A DNA stretch of 64,000 bases from contig CP136061.1 of the NCBI GenBank assembly GCA_032622095.1, positions 130,646,754 to 130,710,753 on the forward strand, in the 5' to 3' direction. Under the pieces are notes generated by a model that saw only the letters and a list, made by a program, of their open reading frames with translations, was not told where the DNA came from and ran no database searches. Origin of the DNA: Siphonodentalium dalli (taxonomy: Eukaryota; Mollusca; Scaphopoda; Gadilida; Siphonodentaliidae). Positions 53,192-64,000 of this stretch are shown piece by piece (within the stretch, counting starts at the first letter, position 1; every line of letters starts with the position of its first letter). The position numbers and the translations under genes are program-made.

Positions 53192-55574
53192 TTCATTTGC
53201 ACTTAAGTGCAAATTATTTAAACAGCGTAAATCATTTGCACATTTAAAGTTCTATTAAAGGCATGTGAGGCCTTAGTTGTCGAAAATATTGATATTTGTT
53301 CTAATCACCGTAAACAGAAAAACATTAAAACACATACAGTTTCGTTCATATATACCATGACCATCACGTAAACAGCATGTTATCATAAAGACCTACAATA
53401 TTTTACCTAAGCAAGAGCCTGATTGTGTTACAGAAGACAGCACAATATTAATGCAACTCTTGAACTGGCTAATCACACACACAAATGGCATAAACGCTCT
53501 TTATTAGTTCCATATCAGGAATTCACCAACAAAGAACGCTCTTTATGTTTACCATCATAATATAAACAAACACCAGAAAAGTAACTTTTTATGCTTTTGT
53601 TTACATAACAATGGTCAAACATTTGACAATAACATACTGTTTATGCGATATTTCTTATTTGTATATGGACAAAGTCTGTCTACATTTTGATGTTCTTTAT
53701 TTTTGTGGCGGTTTTCGAAGGGTGGAAATATTTTCACAGGATACCCACCGCCAAGGCCAACCGTACCTTTAAATTATCTGTATCTGGAATATGTACCATA
53801 CATGAAAGGTGTTCATAGACCCAATCATTTAATTATGCTCTATGTAAAAAAAACATTTATTTGAGCTCAATTAAGCGCACATCATTTGCGCTTAAGTGTA
53901 AATAAGACATGAGACTATCATACATGTATTTAATAATATATACTAGTCCACCTATTTGTAATTCCTTTCTCAGAGTCTAATTCACTCTTTTTTTATTTCT
54001 AGACAATCTGATTCATGCTCAAGCTCAAATAGATGAATTTTACTTTTAAAAGAGCAAATAAATTAATTCCGCTTAAGGCACTTTAAGAGCAAATCAAATC
54101 TGTCAGATTATCACTTGGCCTTACATATGGGTGTCTTTTGTTTTGTTATATCTCCTCCCAAAATATGCATTACCCCAACCAATATCATAAGAACTGCTGA
54201 ACATATGCAGTTAACAGGGATGGGTATATATCCTGTGTACCTGTTAGGAAATTGTGGACTACAAGTGGAACAATTTTCCTCTACCAACATGGTATCTCCC
54301 ACCCACATAATATTTTTCCACTTATTTTACCCTCACAATCACATATTTTGCTTTATATAGTGATGATATGGCAAGAAATTAACTATATCTGAGAAAAATT
54401 TGGTTGAGTCTGGGTTTGTGATGGGGTCGACTCGGGGGAGATACCCAGGACTGAGAATCTTCTCCGCCGCCCATCTAGTAGCTGCATATGATCAAAACAT
54501 CATCTATCGCTTATTTTGCTTTATATACCATACTTCATCCGAGAAAAAGTTTATTAAGTTGGGGGAGATACCAAGTCCTGATTATCACTTATTTTGCTTT
54601 ATATAGTCCAAACATTCTCATATGTAGCTCAGGGAAGAATCCAGAGATAATTTGGGGACACCTGTTTCCAGCAGAGGATATGTACCGGTATCCCAATATA
54701 ACTTTAAAATACGGCTTCTACACCGAACCAACACAGATACAGACGCATATATTATAAATAGGACATAATATTTCTGATTTAAAAATTCAACATGCAAATG
54801 AAGGCCGTATTGCAACTGCTGATTTTTTAATACAGCGCTTATTGTTGAATTGCCTTGAAAATTCAGGTTGATTCAATACTGTCCACTGGGAATTTGGAGT
54901 CATTTGGGCTTCTCAAGTTTGGGCACCCATACCTGTAACAGCTATCAAAACAGCCCTGGAAATTTCCCTGATGTAGCTTCTGCGTGAGTGGGGGGGGGGG
55001 GATTATAATCAGCCTGATCATACTTGGGTAGCACCCATCCATCCAAACACCAACACAATCAACTCAATAAAGTTAATTTCTCACCATTTCATGACTATAT
55101 AAAGCAATAATAAGCAATAAAATCATAAGTTTATTTTTTCTCATATGTAGCTACTAGGTGGTAATTGGATACTCGGGTCCTTTTATCCCCCCCCCCCCCC
55201 CAATACCTGTTCAGTGACCTGTTAGGAAATTATCGAGTACCGGTATATGAGACATAGGTTTGTCATGATATTTTAAGTTTAATATCTTTGTAGAAGTAAG
55301 ATGTCCAAAACTTCAACTAGCAAGGTGAATTTCTTCGGGTTAACCCTTTCATGACTGCATCTTGAAATTTTGTGAAAACCCTGTTCCAATGCATTCTCTT
55401 ATATTTAAGAGAATTAATGCATTCTCTTATATTTAAGAGAATTCATTGGCTTAACAATATTTACCTTGACCTTATAAGCCATTGCATTCTCTTATATATT
55501 CGAGGCTCCATATATAATAGAATGCACTGGCACAGGATCATTAATGCTGAACCAGCATGGCTCCAGTCATAAAA
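53192..55574. other. Intergenic, AT-rich, short local repeats
   Basis: No gene is recognised. ATTTTGCTTTATATA recurs at 54,346, 54,515 and 54,592, each near GGGGGAGATACC-type sequence, suggesting a ~100-170-bp local repeat. AATGCATTCTCTTATATTTA recurs at 55,389 and 55,419 with a third partial copy at 55,484. A 12-base G run (54,990-55,001) and a 15-base C run (55,187-55,201) are present. Confidence 0.5.
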
Positions 55575-55865
55575 GGGTTACGACCTGTAGCCCGTGCCAA
55601 AGGATTTAGTCATGCAAAGAGTAAAATCCAAGATGGCTGCTGGTGGCCATGTTTTTTGCCGAATGACCCCAAAATGACTCTACATGTCAATGCCAACAGC
55701 TATGACAAATTTTATAATGATCCAATTTTATAATGACCAAAGGTACGACCTGTAGCCCGTGCTAGAGGAAATTGTTGACGAGTCACACACAAACACACAC
55801 ACAGACGACGATACCAAGCCATGGCAATAGCTAAAACTTTACAAAGTAAAGTTGAGCTAAAAATG
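55575..55865 (-). mobile_element. Microsatellite-plus-monomer element, left inverted copy
   Basis: On the minus strand this reads AGCTCAACTTTACTTTGTAA, ATTGCCATGGC, a short GT-rich run, GACTCGTCAACAATTTC, GCACGGGCTACAGGTCGTAC and ATGGCCACCAGCAGCCATC. All of these have counterparts in the plus-strand element at 56,020. It contains about 1.5 monomers. No protein is encoded. Confidence 0.65.
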
Positions 55866-56019
55866 AAAACACCACCTTCCCACCTGGGCCACCCATATTT
55901 TTCAATGACCGTTTATTACCAGAAACACAGGTATAGTTTTCGCCCTGAAGAATAAATGTGAAATGGGCCTCTCTGGCTCACATATATGTTAGTTAAGACT
56001 ATCCCAACCATTTGTTTTA

Positions 56020-56720
56020 TTAGCTGAACTTTACTTTGTAAAGTTTGAGCTATTGCCATGGCTTTGTCGTCTGTGTGTGCGTATGTGTGTGTGTGATTCG
56101 TCAACAATACAGGCTACAGGTGCTACTTGTGGTCGGATCATTATGAAATTTGACATAGCTGTTGATATCAACATTTAGACCAGAACCGTTCATTTTGGGG
56201 TCATTCTGAAGAAAAAAAACATGGCCGCCAGCGACCATCTTGGATTTCAATATTCAATCCATTAGCACGGGCTACAGGTCGTACTGTTCTTCTGATTATC
56301 ATGAAATTTGTCACGGATGTTAACAATGAAATGTAGATGCGAACGAGTAACTTTGGGGTCATTCGGCCAAAAAAATGGCTACTGGCAGCCATCTTAGATT
56401 TTACTGTTTGCATGACTAAATTCTCTGGCACAGCCTACAGGTCGTACCTTTGGTTGGATCATCATGAAATTTGTCACGGATGTTAATATTGACATGGAGA
56501 TGGGGAATGGGTAATTTTGGGGTCATTCGGCTACATTAGTGGGGTCGTTAGGCCAAAAATCATGGCCGCTGGCAGCCATCTTGGATTTTACTCTTTGCAT
56601 GACTAAATCCTTTGGCCAGGGTTACAGGTCGCATCTTTTGTCAGATCATTGTGAAATTTGTCATGGATGAGATCGAGTCATTTTTTGGCTATTCGGCCAA
56701 AATCATGGCTGATGGTCAAA
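56020..56720 (+). mobile_element. Microsatellite-plus-monomer element, right copy, four ~160-bp monomers
   Basis: The start is AGCTGAACTTTACTTTGTAA, then ATTGCCATGGC and a TGTG run at 56,069-56,095. Monomers opening with (C)TACAGGT(CG) lie near 56,112, 56,270, 56,429 and 56,623. Each continues with ATCATGAAATTTGTCA, TTTGGGGTCATTCGG and ATGGC(C/T)...GCCATCTTGGAT blocks. It faces the copy at 55,575 head to head across ~155 bp. The minus-strand 76-codon frame inside is repeat sequence. Confidence 0.65.
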
Positions 56721-57264
56721 AACTCAAAATGGAAAAAAATGAATTTTTATTCCAAACCAATTGCAGCACATCTCACACCATATCATATGTCATCTTATAT
56801 GATGCACATTCTTTATTCAATATTCCAATGATGTTATAGATATTCTTTTCTGACAGAAAAGTATTTAAAAATGTATGCCGTTTCATGTTAAACCAAAAAT
56901 TAAATCAACTTTTCTTATATTTCAGATCAGTTGTTCATGCACTTGTAGCCCAGTCCAAGCACAGAATATGAATAGAAGGAATGAAAGAATGATTGAGACC
57001 GATGGGTGTCAGCATGGTTTGAGGATTGCACCACTAGAATATTGACATGTACATACATGTACATTAGAATTCTGAGAGCGGACATTTGAAACGTTTTTTT
57101 GTTATAACTGATGTAGTTTATATCTACAGCTTAGCTTGTCAAAGGTTCTTTACTAAATACTAAGTGACAAGTAGTTCCCTTAGGATATTTTCTATCTGTT
57201 GGTGTATCCTGAATTCCCTCCAAATGAATAATAGACATACAGTAATGCCCTCAGTAATCGACCT
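56721..57264. other. Intergenic, part of a dispersed repeat at the right side
   Basis: No gene is seen. The stretch from about 57,165 to 57,235 resembles 46,540-46,555 plus 46,700-46,735 (CCTCCAAATGAATAATAGAC and flanks). Confidence 0.45.
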
Positions 57265-57404
57265 CTTAACCAAAGCAGAATTATGGGTAACTTTTCAGGA
57301 TTTAGTCGGAAATATGGCTCTCGGGAGAGCTTTCCGATGAATGGCAACAAGCCATATTTCCGACTAAATCCTGAAAAGTTACCCATAATTCTGCTTTGGT
57401 TAAG
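57265..57404. mobile_element. Hairpin element with perfect 55-bp arms
   Basis: The left arm (57,265-57,319) begins CTTAACCAAAGCAGAATTAT and ends GGAAATATGGCT. The right arm (57,350-57,404) is its exact reverse complement over all 55 bases, with a 30-bp loop. Sequence outside the arms (TAATGCCCTCAGTAATCGAC on the left) shows that the parent element was longer. A MITE is the simplest reading. No protein is encoded. Confidence 0.85.
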
Positions 57405-59329
57405 AAGTTAAAAGGCACCACTCAACAGACATTTCCGTCACTAGAAATATATATTGTGGGACAAAAATATTACGATGTTTAGAACACAATTTATTTGGCA
57501 GTGGCACATGTATTTTATTTGATTCAATATCTAGGGATGAATATATGAGACAGCATATATGTTTCTTTCATGTTTTGATGATAACTGCACTTATATAATC
57601 ATGTTATCAAAACAAGTTTCATAAAATGTCTGTTGTTGTAAAAAAAAAATTGTCTGAGGGAGAGTGACCTCATATTCAATTCTTCACTAAAGGCCAGTAT
57701 AGATTAGACATCAAACTTTACAATTTTGCCAACCTTAATATATAACATTGCTGGTGGATTGATATTACAAGAATTGTTATTTTATAATTTTAATGAGAAT
57801 AACAATTAAACTAAACTGAAAGTTATTGTCTTTTGCACTGTTTGTTGGCCTCGACTGAAACTATTCACTTTTTCTGGTTACTAACATTCAAGATCTGCTA
57901 TCCAAAACTTGACGCCAATTCCAGTGAGTCACACACTCCATGAGTTAGGCAGCACCAGTCTCCTTTATATAGTGATGTTGGTTTCTATAACATAAAATAT
58001 TGTTATCGTTCTATTATAGGTTCTAATGGAGAGAGAGATGTAGATATGGCTGGAAGGACAAGACTCCAAGAAATTGCACAACTGCAGTTCATTAAACACA
58101 CTTGAATTTAGCGAATTGCCACATGTACAATCATTACATTCTTACAATGTTACCAGCAGTTTTGTGAAGTAACACAATAATGACAATGATATTGAAAAAG
58201 ATATATTGCTATGTTCGATGCACTTTCTCAGCAATGCCATGAAGAAAATCTCATTCCTGATTAACATGCAGATCAAGCAATGGTTAGTTCAAATGATGTC
58301 ATACTGTGCTTTTCAATTTAAACTGTGTCCATCTTGGTTATCGGAATGATTCTGGAAGAGAAAGCTCTATGGCTGAGATGATATAATTGTCTACTACAAA
58401 TTAAATATGCTATATATTTTTGGAATAAATATACATGTACCATATACATGTACGATATTTAAATACTAGTACACATCTTTTCATTTAGGAATTCTGATTC
58501 CTTATTCATGCCCAATACTGACTGAACTACTAGGATCCCCTGTATATCAATTGTATACCTTACTCATATTTGAATTTGTGCAGTACTATGTTTCGCTCTA
58601 TTTAAAATTCTGAGCAACTTCTAAACTTACAAATATTTTTGTATATGATGACAATTTCAGTTCTTCATTATCGCTGAAAATACTTGTGCATATTAAAGAT
58701 CATCTTGACAAAAATTCCTTCAGTCTGGAATATATATGTTTATATTTTAGAAGAAATTCAACTTAAAATATCTAACCATGATTTAGCTATACACATGTGA
58801 ATAATAAATGCACACTAGCGAAAAATAGTACAATGTACTGCACAAATTTAAATATGACTGAAGAATATATTCTATAATCATGATACTTTGACCCTGAGAA
58901 TGTGACAAAAGTAAAAACAGTCTATATACCACATCATATATTTTTACTTCAGCAGATAATTGTAGTCTCTGGGATTAATATAAAAAAGTCCAATTTTTTC
59001 ACCAAAAAAAGTCATTATCACTAATATTGGTATTAGTTAGTAGTTTAATCTCTTTAATATATCAACAAAAGTAGATTATATAGAAATATGTTTTTATCCC
59101 AAAAGTCATTGATTTATGGCTACATATACAGCTACATGTACATTGTACCAGTCAGTGCTGATTGTTGATGTTACTAAAGATCTGCATGCAAAATACAATA
59201 ATCATTTATGCTTATCATTATGGTACTCACATTATTACATTCTAATGATTTGTCCTGATGAGTTAACCACATCTCTCGTTCTCCATCATTAATATAGTCT
59301 GAAAATAGAAATGTATAAAGGTAGTGAAT
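57405..59329. other. Intergenic region, nothing recognised
   Basis: About 1.9 kb of AT-rich sequence with no recognisable exon, RNA gene or repeat. Confidence 0.4.
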
Positions 59330-59441
59330 CTCGGGGAGAGCTTTCTGATGAATGGCAACAAGCCACATTTCTGACTAAATCCTGAAATGTTACCCATACT
59401 TCTGCTTTGGTTAAGAGGTCGATTACTTAGGGCATTAATGT
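59330..59441. mobile_element. Half copy of the 57.3-kb hairpin family
   Basis: The loop and right arm are present (GAGAGCTTTCTGATGAATGG, TTTCTGACTAAATCCTGAAA and CTGCTTTGGTTAAGAGGTCG), about 90% like the 57.3-kb copy by eye. The left arm is absent. The outer end reads GGTCGATTACTTAGGGCATT, the complement of the left flank of the 57.3-kb copy, which indicates the original terminus. Confidence 0.75.
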
Positions 59442-60465
59442 ATAACTTGGCTAATTTAACCCAACATCTGCCTCACAAGTTCACAACTTATTATACTGAT
59501 ACTGCGACTTGTGAAATCCATCAAATTATCACTCTCTGTGAGTCCAATAGCTATTCACCTAATTAAACATTATATTTACCAGTCATGGTCCTTGCTGGTT
59601 TAAAGCATGGACACAAAACATATGTTTCAAGCATTTGTGACCAGGAAGTAGTATTTAAAACAACTATCAGTTGTGTTAATCTAACATATTCATGATTTAG
59701 GTCCAGTGCACCATTCTATGACCATACATGATGGGACAGGACCTCATTTTTGAAGATTTTTCAAACTCTACCCACAAGACGAGAACATTAGGGAGCCATA
59801 GCAACCATTTATTCACACAAATTATGGTTCAATCAATGCCTAGGACATCCCCCATGCCAGAAATACAGATACAAAAATATCTGCCACAAGGGCTTCCAGT
59901 GCATCCATGCACAGTTGCATATAAATCAGAATATAATAGAGTTCACATGAATTTTGAAAGTGAAAAAAACACATAGAAATCCATATACATTGATATATGG
60001 ACTATATTTTGAAAGGGAAATTCATTATATGTTGAAAAAAGTAAAACTTTTGTTTATACTCGCACAATGATCAGATAAATTATGTGCACTTTAGAGGTAA
60101 CATTGCACTATTATCAAGGCTAATTAACATAACCCTAGATATTTTCATGTATTTAAGATTCATCAGCCATGTTTGGGTTTCAGCCATTTCAAAATTTCAG
60201 ATCTACTAGACTTGTGCTTATTTTCAAACTGATTTAAGATCTTTTTAGTTCATAAATTTATTTCGGCATGTGTTGCAACAATAATAATTGGTACATGTAG
60301 CAACCTGAACATTTGTCACATGACTGATATTTAGAGAAATGTCTGTTTTCAACCTTATTTGAGCTGATTTTTGTCAAAATTTGTCTATATTTGACCCACA
60401 GTGTGCAGCGGTGTGTGTATTCCTAGAGTATGTGGGACCCGAATTCACATTGACCAGTGTTAGCT
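59442..60465. other. Intergenic region, nothing recognised
   Basis: About 1 kb. An 82-codon open frame at 59,728-59,976 has no motif I recognise and is not supported as a gene. Confidence 0.4.
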
Positions 60466-60738
60466 GATAAAATGGTATGACATAAATGGTATCAGTGTGG
60501 GCAATTCCGTCACTTATTATACCCTTGGCTGTCTTAAGCGAAATAATGGTTCGCTTAATAAGAGTAATCCATTCTCATGAATTAGACTGAAGCACAATTC
60601 ACTCACACATAGTTCAGACATGCTCTTTCAGAATTCCGCTCAAGTTGAAACCTTTGACATAGTAGTATCTCAGTCTTTGAGTCAACTAATAGGGGAAGGC
60701 TCCACACACTGATACCATTTATGTCATACCATTTTATC
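60466..60738. mobile_element. MITE with 34-bp perfect terminal inverted repeats
   Basis: The left end reads GATAAAATGGTATGACATAA and continues to CAGTGTG. The right end is its exact complement, ending CATACCATTTTATC, for 34 bp in all. The interior carries a short hairpin (TAAGCGAA with TTCGCTTA near 60,536-60,558). There is no coding capacity. Flanks show no convincing target-site duplication. Confidence 0.85.
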
Positions 60739-62270
60739 CAAGATGAGAGAGGTAAAACAAACAATGGTGGTTAAGGGTAACTGAATTATGATTTACCATA
60801 ATACAATGATACTTCAGAGCAATATATTTATGCTTAGGTAGAAGTACACGATTTCACAGGTTGTAGGGGGTCTGAAAAATATAAATATCTGGGGGGCATA
60901 ACGGCCAGTGTAGTCTGTGTTAACTGTGTCGTTACTGGTTTGAAGGTTTATTTATTTTACAAAACTGGGAAAGTTCTCAAAAAAGTGAAAAATTTGGATA
61001 CGCAACAGGGTTTTCGTATTCAGTGAAGGCCAACTCTGTGTTATTGGTTACAGGAAAATAGCCCGATTTCTCTCCCCTGAATTCTGTCATCTGGGCTCGC
61101 AAGACTTTTTTTTCAAATTGATACGATAACTTTTTTTCTATTTCAAATATTTCTCAGCTCTATCAGGTGGAAGAATCTTATTTATTGACATTCGCTCTAA
61201 CATGGTCTGTTTTTGGGTAGAAAATGGCCAATTTGAGTGAAACAAATGGGTAAAATTGAGCGGTTCGTGTGTGCAAACCAAGGGGCATAACTCAATGACA
61301 TATTGTACGAAGAACAAAAAGTACATTTAAATGATTAAACCTAAAATTTCTGTCGAAATTAAAACATGCTTGATTGGATATATGCCAACGATAATGGCTT
61401 AGCATTGATTTGAAGTACAGTACCCCCTCCCAGGTTGGCAAAATTGCTGGAAATCGTGTATTGCTACCTTAAAGCTTAATTGAATTGTTTTATCATAATT
61501 AGCTTATATCAGTAAATGTGCATTAACTTTGCATATACTCTGGAAATTGTTTTCAACTGGTACCTATATCTTTCCAATTGTTGGAAAATTAAAAACTGAA
61601 ACCCCTTTATTGGAGGATGTGTTAACATTTATTAACTGACTATGCTTAGCATATATGATTTATGCAGCACAATAAATTAGCATGATTGGGTTCTTCGGCT
61701 ATTTTACCTCGGTATAAGCTGATGCAAAGATTGTAGGTGGAGCAGGGGGATGGGGGGTAGTAACAGATTTGCAGGAAGGAATGAATTTTTTTTTGCATCT
61801 GGCATTTTCGGGGACCCATCACCACCAAACCTGCAAAACCAATATGTTTTTTACTCCCAATTTGTTCACACCCACCTCCCAAATTTCACTAAATTTGGTT
61901 CAAAACTGAATAAAGCTGTACTGATATTACTCATATGACTGGGAATGATCTATCTCATTTAGTTCAAATAACAGTTTAACCTGTTTCAGAAGCTGTTTTG
62001 ATGGAAATAAACATAGTCACATCACTCTATCAGACTTGGATACTTTAGGTCTTGCCAGAGATCATCTTAGTTGATAGACAAGCAAATAATTCACTGATTG
62101 GCTTGATGCACTGATGACAGATATTTTTTACCCATTGATAGTCAGATACTTTCTATCCGTTGATAGTGACATTTAATGTCAGTTGCTCGCTCATTTTCCA
62201 TTCACACAATGATCTATGCATTAGCGACATCAAGACAAGTTTATTTATTTAAGTTTTACGTTTCTGGAAG
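60739..62270. other. Intergenic region, nothing recognised
   Basis: About 1.5 kb without recognisable exons or repeats. Several 62-78-codon open frames at 61,138-61,938 have no conserved motif. Confidence 0.4.
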
Positions 62271-62765
62271 GTTCTTTTTAGGTATAATTGATCTACACTT
62301 AAGCATATTTTATTTACCCTCATTCCTCAAGCATTTTCACATTTATTATTTATTTACACTTTAGCTCAAAACATTGATTCCCCCATGAATTAATTTCAAA
62401 TGGCACAGGCCTAAACACATCAATAAAGTTTATATAGACCCACCATATGATGGAAACAATCCCCCAGTAACCCCAAGATGTTTTATGACCATGGGAATGG
62501 TATAGATCTGTGCAGGATATGTCTCTTTTATAAAAATACTATATCTCAGGGATGGAGACACAAATTCTTGGGGACAGGGATGCTGATATTATGAAAATAG
62601 GGGTTTTCCCCCTATTTCAAGTCAATAAGTACACCAATAAGCAAACCCCCAGTAACCCCTAATTGCCTATTTACGGCCATGGAAATGGTATATATCTATG
62701 CAGGAGATGTCCCTTTAATAAAATATACTACAGCTCTGGGAGTGAGGCACTTATTAGGACACCAG
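62271..62765 (+). repeat. Dispersed repeat, copy 1, with two ~185-bp subunits
   Basis: The segment starts AGGTATAATTGATCTACACT. It includes two subunits beginning CCCCAGTAACCCC at 62,462 and 62,647, each followed by a CCATGG-type block, AATGGTATA(G/T)ATCT, GCAGGA(G/T)ATGTC and GAG/GAGGCAC-type sequence. A second copy, interrupted by an insertion, runs from 63,236 to the window edge. Confidence 0.75.
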
Positions 62766-63235
62766 GGACAGAAATGCTTCAACTATTGAGTCTGTATGGG
62801 ACTACTACTTTGGGCCCATGATAATATACTATGAGATTGACTCAAATCATTCACAATCAGAGGGAAGTGTGGTGAAGGAATTTTTTCACCCCACCGTCCC
62901 ATATGCAAAAAGACATAGATTAATGTCATCTCCACTGCACTAAGGGCCATATGAGGTCCCAGTACCATACATATGGTGTTTTTGTTGTTATAAATACTCA
63001 AAATGAGTTTTAAACTGTTACAAAAATGTCAAATAAGTGCTCAAAGTAAAACATTTGCATGGGTCACCCACCCCAAAATACCTTCCTGTAAATTTCGTAT
63101 CACCCCCCCCCCCCGGTATATAATATCTGCCATTGAAAGATTCTACTGATATGCAGACAATATATGTGGTTGCATCAATTTCAGCTTGAGGGGAGCTCTA
63201 TGGGAGTGTAATTATTTATGTATAAGCATAACTAA

Positions 63236-64000
63236 TTTACATTTAGGTATAATTGATCTACACTTAAAGGGGTACTGTACCCAAGATGTTGTTGTTGGTT
63301 TCCATAATCCCCGAGTCGGAGAATAAGGTAACAACTTTTCCATTTTTTGAAAGTCTGTTGAGTACGAAGTATTGTTACGGATGGCAAATTTACCGGAATG
63401 CAAAAATACAAATTGTCGTTGTCGAGTAATTTTTGTACAGTTTTCAACCAAATGAATCAAATAAACATTATATTATATGCTTAGCAGTCCCATATACTCA
63501 TTTAAGTTAGTGTATGGTCACTAGTCAATGAGTGGCTTGGGTTTTCTCCCCGTATAAGCATAATGTTTCAAACGATCGTGTGTGCAATTGTTTTATTAAT
63601 CCAGTATCCCTCAATTATAATTTGATTACGTTTTGTACACGGAAATTCCAATTTTAAGAGTGCCATTTTATGGCTGGAGCCATAAAATCAATTTATATTA
63701 AATTATTAACTTTTAAATTATTAAATTTTAAGATAGCCTATTAACCTGAGCGTTTACAGAATACATCTTCGACTCAAATTACTTATATTTCTATATAGTA
63801 TTGAAAATGGCGTACAGTACCCCTTTAAGTATATTTTATTTACCCTCATTTCTAAAGCATTTTCACATTTATCATTTATTTACGCTTAAGCCCTAATTGT
63901 CTATTTACGGCCATGGAAAATTGGAAATGGTATATATCTGTGCAGGAGATGTCCCTTTAATAAAATATACTACAGCTCTGGGAGTGAGGCACTTATTAGG
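63236..64000 (+). repeat. Dispersed repeat, copy 2, interrupted by a TTAA element
   Basis: TTTAGGTATAATTGATCTAC up to 63,267 and GTATATTTTATTTACCCTCA from 63,829 are contiguous in copy 1, and separated here by 557 bp of inserted DNA plus a duplicated TTAA. The right part ends with GCAGGAGATGTCCCTTTAAT and GAGTGAGGCACTTATTAGG, as in copy 1, and runs off the window. Confidence 0.8.
63268..63824. mobile_element. piggyBac-like MITE with TTAA target duplication (557 bp)
   Basis: The ends AGGGGTACTGTAC and GTACAGTACCCCT are perfect 13-bp inverted repeats. TTAA lies directly outside on both sides (63,264-63,267 and 63,825-63,828). The paralogous segment at 62,281-62,320 has a single TTAA (62,299-62,302) at the same point, which is the expected empty site. 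TTAA duplication is the hallmark of piggyBac transposition. No transposase is encoded, so the element is non-autonomous. Two overlapping minus-strand open frames inside (63,212-63,460) are not supported as genes. Confidence 0.9.

Noticed and set aside
1-64000. tRNA or rRNA genes
   Set aside because: I found no B-box-like motif with a matching cloverleaf and no rRNA-like stretch on reading.

Overview
This is an AT-rich eukaryotic nuclear window, most likely from a marine invertebrate, perhaps a mollusc or other lophotrochozoan. The evidence is a spliced SLC22-type transporter gene with GT-AG introns, abundant foldback elements and MITEs, and dispersed elements that combine ~130-160 bp tandem monomers with ACAG/AC or TG/GT microsatellites, a layout known from bivalve 'pearl'/Helentron-like repeats. 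The taxon is inferred from repeat style and one gene fragment, not proven. I see no bacterial features, rRNA, tRNA or CRISPR.

Region 1 (1 to ~37,350): one continuous tandem array of a 30-bp unit, roughly 1,240 copies, already in progress at the left edge. The unit length is a multiple of three and exactly one frame per strand lacks stops, so very long decapeptide-repeat reading frames appear on both strands (over 17 kb on the minus strand). I read these as a property of the satellite, not as genes. The array has rich higher-order structure: a ~6-kb block duplicated at an offset of 6.77-6.89 kb, a 9.9-kb zone carrying 24 copies of a frame-breaking variant, a 1,832-bp tandem duplication, and a 2.9-kb block whose units are nearly identical except for one G/T site that forms a repeating binary pattern.

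Region 2 (~37,350 to 48,000): degenerate last satellite units, then a foldback element, a second foldback, a pearl-like composite with ~145-bp monomers, a second one with ~130-bp monomers ending in a long AC microsatellite, and a 494-bp foldback directly beside it. No gene is recognised here.

Region 3 (~48,150 to 51,435): three minus-strand exons of an SLC22-family (organic cation/anion transporter-like, MFS) gene encoding the C-terminal third of the protein. Phases and splice sites agree. The N-terminal exons were not found and probably lie at higher coordinates, possibly outside the window. One intron carries a MITE-like palindrome.

Region 4 (51,436 to 64,000): non-coding sequence with several MITE families (related copies at 52.5-53.2 kb, a perfect 55-bp-arm hairpin at 57.3 kb with a half copy at 59.3 kb, a 34-bp-TIR element at 60.5 kb, and a TTAA-flanked piggyBac-like element at 63.3-63.8 kb with a paralogous empty site in the window) and an inverted pair of microsatellite-plus-monomer elements at 55.6-56.7 kb. 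The short open frames in this region look like chance or repeat-derived frames.
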